Shown here: positions 59,290 to 64,000 of the stretch, piece after piece
Layout of the letters: every line of letters begins with the position of its first letter
Numbering within the stretch: the stretch's first letter is position 1
NCBI GenBank assembly: GCA_033085395.1
Contig: MU853180.1
Coordinates: 310,001 to 374,000 of the forward strand
Direction: 5' to 3'
DNA length: 64,000 bases
Source: Xanthoparmelia taractica
Taxonomy: Eukaryota > Ascomycota > Lecanoromycetes > Lecanorales > Parmeliaceae
Notes under the pieces: generated by a model
Databases searched by the model: none
What the model was told of the DNA's origin: nothing
What the model saw: only the letters and a program-made list of their open reading frames with translations
Position numbers and translations under genes: made by a program

Positions 59290-60188
59290 TCACCATGGAC
59301 TTAATGCTCTAGCTGTTAACCACATGGCTTCGAACTGTCTCGCCAGGTCTAGAAGCATACTGCTCAGTGTCTCTGGTGCCGCCAATTGCGGGCTGTGTCC
59401 GGTTTCTATGTCCTTGGTGATCCACTCCTGCCCAGTTCCCTGTAGCATCATGTTTTGGGCCCCATAAGGAATGGCTTGGTCATTGAGAGTCCGGATGTAG
59501 GCGCAACGGCCTTTGAAGGCCTCTGCGTCCCAAGTGGCGGCCGGACATGGACTCCTGAATGAAGTCAAGCTGTGGCTGATGGCCGATAGTATCGCGGCAT
59601 CTGCCAGGACTGGCGACACGTCTTGGTACAAAGGCGGTTTCGGATCATCGCATTTGATCAGATTCTCATCTTCCTAGACACACGGTCAGCGCCAAAGGGT
59701 TGCAAACAAATCGGTAGCGACGGCTTCCCGTGGCCAAACGAAACATCAGGCAATTAACGTACATCGACCCAGATGTGCGGTGGCAACTGCCCTCCAAACG
59801 TCGCAACGACATCCTTCCCATCTCCTCCTCGCGGTAAGATCGCGGCGATGAAGATTTGACCCAGAACAGAGGTCGTCTTGCCCTCTGCAGCACGATCGGC
59901 CTTGCCCAACCCCCGGGCAGCGGCGCTTGCGGGCATACCGCCATAAGAGTGCGAGAGCATAATCACATCGTGCTTCTCGAAATCCAAAACTGGGAGAAGC
60001 ATGCGCGAACGGATGAACTCTGCATCATCATCGGCGGTGACGGGCGTACTGGTACCGACGGACGGCAGGAGCGCCGACAGAGCGCCGTAGCCTTGGATCA
60101 GGAGGAGGAGTTGCAAGTAGGCGTAGTGGGAGGGTGTTTGTGCGGCGCCCGGCACGAGAACGAAAACTGGCTTCGATGAGGGGGCCAT
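59290..60188 (-). CDS. alpha/beta hydrolase
   Basis: Serine hydrolase of the alpha/beta fold, in the group of small fungal and plant esterase-like proteins (AB hydrolase-1/6 type). Exons 60188-59763 and 59673-59290 give 269 aa; the 89-nt intron runs from GTACGT to GTCTAG. The strand-1 motif KPVFVLVPGAAQTPSHY forms the oxyanion region. The nucleophile elbow is LSHSYGG, a variant of GxSxG with Ser in the first position. An aspartate in YIRTLNDQAIP and a histidine in IETGHSPQLAAPE complete a plausible triad. No signal peptide when started at MAPSSK; an upstream ATG (60227) adds 13 residues. Substrate unknown. Convergent with the rhodopsin-like gene. Confidence 0.85.
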
Positions 60189-60592
60189 CGTGACTGAATG
60201 TAGTTCTCGCGCAGGTAAATCAGGCATGATTTACGTAGTTTTCCACCCAGTGCCTGGATCGTAACAAAAGCCAACGCCACATGTTGCTTCAAAAGCCCCG
60301 CTAAGTTTGCAGCAAGCCGACGCGAGGGGGGGGGGTGTCACGTCAAGAGCGAGATGGTGTTGGGAATTAAATTGAGAACCAGTGGCCACCCTGTTGCGTC
60401 TCGCGTCCAGCCTTGTTCACCCACCAGCCCACCTTCACTATTAATCCAAACAACCTTTCATATCTGCGTGGCAACCCGTTTCGTGGGCCCTGCGTTGCTA
60501 GCGTAGCAATGGAAGCCACCCGTCACTACTCATTCCGCCGTTCTAATATCTCTCCAACCGACGCAAATACTCGGGTCGGTTGAACCTTCCCC
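60189..60592. other. intergenic region
   Basis: Promoter side of the hydrolase, with a 10-nt G run at about 60328-60337. The region just before 60593 carries a stop in the frame of the following gene remnant. Confidence 0.4.
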
Positions 60593-61074
60593 AGTGGCCT
60601 CCGCAACATCTACACCGGCCTGACTGTAAAAGCCACCACGCCTGTCTTGACTCACGTGAACCCAGTTATTCAAAAGTTTTACCAACGCATCTACAGAGGC
60701 CCGCCTTACACCTTCCTGTTGGCAGAATATCAGCCCATCCCCTACATCGCTACCCATCACGGTATCAACAATGGTGGTAACGTTCTCGGTCCCTATAAGT
60801 TCAAGGATAAGGTCATTGTCCCCGAGCTCGCCGCCTTTTGGGAAGACCTTACCCAAAACACGAGGGTGCGTGAGCTGATGGATGCGACTATGGTCGACGT
60901 TGTCAAGTACGCGCAGGGCGTTGGGGCGTACGGACCATGGCAATACGTAAATTCTGCATAACAAAATTATATCCAGCGAGCGTTTATGGCGATGACAATG
61001 TCAAAATTCTGAACGATATTCGCCTCAAGTTTGATCCCAGACTGACGTTCCAGACGCTCGCTCCCGGCGGATAG
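60593..61074 (+). pseudogene. C-terminal remnant of a berberine-bridge-type FAD oxidoreductase
   Basis: Similar to the C-terminal third of fungal FAD-linked (BBE-like) oxidases. One frame covers SGLRNIYTGLTV, GINNGGNVLG, LAAFWEDL and YAQGVGAYGPWQYVNSA, then hits TAA at 60959-60961. The match resumes in another frame at about 60976 with VYGDDNVKILNDIRLKFDPR and FQTLAPGG, ending in TAG at 61072. The FAD-binding N-terminal two-thirds are absent. Truncation, internal stop and frameshift together indicate a dead fragment. Family assignment rests on NGGN, the Trp-Tyr-Val-Asn region and the FDP...F.TLAPGG tail. Confidence 0.7.
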
Positions 61075-61539
61075 AAGTTGGCCGGTACGGATAAGCAAAA
61101 GGAGCAGTTGAAATTCAATCGTTTCCAAGTCTTTAATCCGGCATGTACTAGGGCTCGAATACTGAATTGGCAGTGGAAAGAAGTTGATGTTGATAAAATA
61201 AAGAGACCGACTTGTGCACATCCTATTACAAGCCAGCTGTAGAGCTAATTATACTATTCCGGTAATGACCCAAAACATTAGTATGTGGAGACGGAAGCAC
61301 AATCTATAGTTACATAACACAGCCACTATACTCAGTCGTTGACGCATCCCTGGCCAATATCATGCATATCATGCCATCGAGAGGAGCCCGTTCAGTAAAT
61401 GTTCATCGACGCTTTACCCGATTAGGCATGGCCTATGTTATATCACGTGACCTGCAACATGAGATAAGGATGAAGCGTACTTATTCCGTCCATCTCCAAT
61501 AATAATGGCCGTGTGTATATCAGTGTCTTTCCTGGAATT
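61075..61539. other. intergenic region
   Basis: Spacer between the oxidase remnant and the dihydroorotate dehydrogenase gene; AT-leaning, with no feature beyond a probable promoter. Confidence 0.4.
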
Positions 61540-62592
61540 ATGAATGCGCCACAGCATCAAGGTTTAGCTTTCGATCCTCCTCTACTCAATTCAGCGAACC
61601 CATGGGCGACGACGAAAGATGATATTAAAGCCTTGTACAAATGCTCACATACTGGCGCCGTAACGATCCGAACTGCTCTTGCAAATGGATTCACTCATGA
61701 CAATGCCACCCATCAGTATTGCTTCTTTGAGCCTAAAAGTCACATAGTAAAAGATCACAGTGCCGAAGCTCATCCTCCTCCTCAACCAGCTACCATCCCC
61801 GAGGACCCGATTTCGAGTCTTAATACCCTTGGTTACAGCCCTTTCTCCGTCCATGAGTACCTCCAGATCATTAATGACCTACTGCTGAGCCTAGATTTGA
61901 AAGACAAACCAACTAAACCAATTATCATCTCCGTAGCCGGTTCAACTGCTGAAGTTCTTGATCATTACCGTAGCATATCGCATCTGCAACTCAGCCTGAA
62001 CCAAAGCCACGGAATCTCTGCGAGGCTCCTGATGGAGATCAACCTCTCCTGCCCGAACATTGCTTGGAAACCACCGCCAGCATACTCTGGGGAAGAATTA
62101 CTAAAGTATCTGATACCTTTGATTGACGCGGACCCTGGCGGTTGGGGAACCATAGAAGTGGGCATTAAAACGCCACCGTACACTTATCAAACGCAATACG
62201 ACGAGCTCATCTCCGCGCTCCTCGAATCGAGCAAGAGTCGCTGCCCTATCTCCTTCATCACAGCAACCAATACCCTCGGTTCCTCCCTCGTGCTCTCTAC
62301 GTCTTGTACCCCTGCACTCAACTCCTCCACCGGCACCGGCATTGGAGGTCTTGCAGGTTCTGCGCTTCATCCTCTCGCTTTGGGCAACGTAGCAACGATA
62401 CGTCGTATGCTAGACGCGCATGAGCCGCTCCAACATATTGAGATTATTGGCGTTGGAGGTGTTAGCGATGCAGCTGGCTACGAGAGAGTGAGAGCCGTGG
62501 GAGCCGCGGCTGTAGGAGTAGGAACAGCGTTGGGAGTGCAAGGGGTGGCGGTGTTTGAGAGGATATGGCAAAAAATCCGAAGAGAAAGCTGA
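61540..62592 (+). CDS. dihydroorotate dehydrogenase, class 1A-like (URA1 type)
   Basis: Intronless FMN enzyme of the soluble, fumarate-type DHOD family, which oxidises dihydroorotate to orotate in pyrimidine synthesis; 350 aa from the ATG of MNAPQHQG. The N-terminal DPPLLNSANPWATTKDDIKA and TGAVTIRTAL motifs bind FMN in this family. LLMEINLSCPNI carries the cysteine used as catalytic base in class 1A enzymes (class 2 uses serine). Later come ITATNTLGSS, IGGLAGSALHPLALGNV and IEIIGVGGVSDAAGY with the phosphate-binding loop, and AAAVGVGTAL. No transmembrane or mitochondrial targeting segment is visible, consistent with a cytosolic protein. Filamentous ascomycetes normally rely on a mitochondrial class 2 enzyme, so this is likely an additional family member, and its true substrate is unproven. 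Confidence 0.85.
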   Translation: MNAPQHQGLAFDPPLLNSANPWATTKDDIKALYKCSHTGAVTIRTALANGFTHDNATHQYCFFEPKSHIVKDHSAEAHPPPQPATIPEDPISSLNTLGYSPFSVHEYLQIINDLLLSLDLKDKPTKPIIISVAGSTAEVLDHYRSISHLQLSLNQSHGISARLLMEINLSCPNIAWKPPPAYSGEELLKYLIPLIDADPGGWGTIEVGIKTPPYTYQTQYDELISALLESSKSRCPISFITATNTLGSSLVLSTSCTPALNSSTGTGIGGLAGSALHPLALGNVATIRRMLDAHEPLQHIEIIGVGGVSDAAGYERVRAVGAAAVGVGTALGVQGVAVFERIWQKIRRES

Positions 62593-62957
62593 CGGCGGAA
62601 ACGGCCCTCAGAACCTTCACGAAGCCTTACTGCCCCAAGACATTGCAAGACGGTGAGAGCAGAGCATGATTATCTAGGTTACGGGTCAGTCCCATGGTTC
62701 ACAGCTGCAATTTGAGGGCAAGTTTTCTGTTTGGGAAGGTAAATATACGACTTCTCCCTATTGCTTCTTCGGATCAAAGCCACACTATTCTTCCTCGATT
62801 GCTGCTATGGATAGTACTGTGCAGCTGTCACACCGCTGTCCGTTTGCTTACCATTGGATCCTGAGACCCAACATAAATCACCCCCCCCCAAGATCTCCCA
62901 TTGTCTCCTTCACGTAGTGCTGTACGTGGAGCTGCCAAGTCCGCACGCCCTGCATCT
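62593..62957. other. convergent 3' spacer
   Basis: Between the convergent stops of the dehydrogenase gene and the hypothetical gene; includes a C run at about 62881-62889. Nothing else seen. Confidence 0.45.
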
Positions 62958-63647
62958 CTAACCCGCATGGTCGGTCCTCCTTGCCATCTTTTGCTGTTCC
63001 CAGCGTCCCTTCTTAAAGACATCGCTCTGTACGAACCAGTCGTCAATCACTATCGAGACCGTCTCGTGCGGGAGATCAGCGATGACTATGCCAACAACCC
63101 TCCCAGTCGTGGCCACGTTCTCCCGAACAATCTGGCCGCCATTATCAAACGGCTGCTTGAGGACAACCTCATAGGCCTTGCTGCCCACAACAGTGCTTGG
63201 TTTTTCGCCCTCGACAGGATAAAACGTCTCGGCCCAAGTGAGGCCGACCCAATAACTCAATCCGGTCAACGGGTCCAGCTTCTCAATGAAGGTGGAGAGC
63301 TGGCCGATGCGCATTTTGGTGGGAGGGTCATCGACCTTGAGGGAACTTGAGATTTGGTTCAGGCCTGGAGGGAGTTGATATGTCCACATTGACTGTTCGT
63401 CAACTGCAGGAGGAGGGCTGGGAACTACGGCGCAAGCACGGGCTTTGGCCTCTGAAGAGGAAGAAGTGAGTCGGAGATGACAGCCTCAACAGTCGGAGCG
63501 GTGCCTACCTTGCTCCTTTTCAAACTTTGCCATTTCTTGCACGAATCTATCCAATTTCGCCTTCTGCGCGGCATCAGTCAAGGCTAGCGGCTTCGAGCGT
63601 TTCTTTTTGACTGCTGCAGTGGCTGGGGAAGGCATTTTAACGTCCAT
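62958..63647 (-). CDS. hypothetical protein with basic N-terminus
   Basis: Not recognised. Exons 63647-63509 and 63451-62958 joined by a 57-nt intron (donor GTAGGC, acceptor CTTCAG) give 210 aa in phase. The N-terminus has a KKKRSK cluster that could be a nuclear localisation signal, followed by a charged helical stretch (DAAQKAKLDRFVQEMAKFEKE). After a proline-rich linker comes a compact-looking domain with WTYQLPPGLNQISSSLKVDD, IGQLSTFIEKLDPLTGLSYW, TVVGSKAYEVVLKQPFDNGG and a hydrophobic VVGIVIADL. No catalytic motif or membrane helix. Two in-frame upstream ATGs exist, but the chosen start opens the coherent segment. Confidence 0.6.
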
Positions 63648-64000
63648 GTTGCAATTGTTGGAATTGCTGGAAGTTATCAGTAACTGAGGTAAAGACGGGA
63701 AAAACAAACACAGGAAAGTGCGACACAAAAGGTCGACCCTGCTTACTTTTCCACAAGTTTCTCCGTGTCGGAAATCTTATCGTTTGGATGAGTGTCACTT
63801 GTATTGATATCATATTTGAACAACATGATTCCAGTTGGTGTTTGAGTCGAGTATGACACCTGAATACAAGTTTTAAAAAAAAACAAAAGTACTAGACAAC
63901 GACCCTGAACCCTCCCTCCACACGGACCAACTGGATCCGACCGGCGACCTTCCCCTCGTCAACGACGTGACACAAAAACACGGCTTCCATCCGCCCCCCG
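63648..64000. other. 3' edge of the window
   Basis: Upstream region of the hypothetical gene. An A-run (TTTTAAAAAAAAACAAAAG) lies near 63872-63889. No gene supported before the edge. Confidence 0.35.

Overview
The window reads as nuclear DNA of a filamentous ascomycete (Pezizomycotina). Genes carry short introns of about 45-120 nt with GT..AG ends and CTRAC-like branch sites. Both ATP-citrate lyase subunits sit as a divergent pair, the proteins look fungal, and an AT-rich retrotransposon carries the transition-only decay of repeat-induced point mutation (RIP). I cannot fix the class or genus. Exon boundaries were worked out by hand from phase, splice sites and remembered family sequence; no search was run.

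Layout. 0.8-7.4 kb: a TauD-type dioxygenase, a probable XPF-like Zip2/SHOC1-type meiotic protein, and an SWT21/WRAP53-type WD40 protein. 7.7-20.9 kb: the cytoplasmic dynein heavy chain (minus strand), almost all in one 12.8 kb exon. 21.2-25 kb: Svf1, mitochondrial ribosomal protein uL11m, and an F-box-like gene. 25.6-35.2 kb: a SAT4/HAL4-type kinase, the WDR48/UAF1 orthologue, the mitochondrial SAM carrier Pet8, and a TilS-like tRNA(Ile)-lysidine synthase divergent from it. 35.2-37.7 kb: mostly non-coding, with strong pyrimidine and GGT low-complexity tracts. 37.7-42.6 kb: acl2 and acl1, head to head across about 1 kb. 43.0-43.8 kb: the fourth subunit of DNA polymerase delta. 44.4-46.4 kb: a DUF6536-type membrane protein.

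From about 48 kb the window turns accessory. A DUF3176-type membrane gene keeps perfect exon phase but has four in-frame stops. Beyond it is a complete 5.18 kb Ty1/copia element (50584-55767) with 285-bp LTRs, a GTATA target duplication and RIP-destroyed catalytic and zinc-binding residues. Then follow a 2 kb gene-poor stretch, a fungal rhodopsin-like membrane protein with an apparent GC-AG intron, an alpha/beta hydrolase, a remnant of a berberine-bridge-type FAD oxidoreductase, a class 1A-like dihydroorotate dehydrogenase, and an unidentified two-exon gene.

Functional links: acl1 and acl2 make one enzyme, the cytosolic acetyl-CoA source, and probably share a promoter. Pet8 and the TilS-like enzyme, both probably mitochondrial, share a 242-bp divergent promoter. 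The rest is ordinary housekeeping order. The most informative part is the RIP-like decay at 48-56 kb, which appears to reach a single-copy-looking gene as well as the transposon. I found no CRISPR array, rRNA or tRNA, and nothing I would call a new defence or mobile system.
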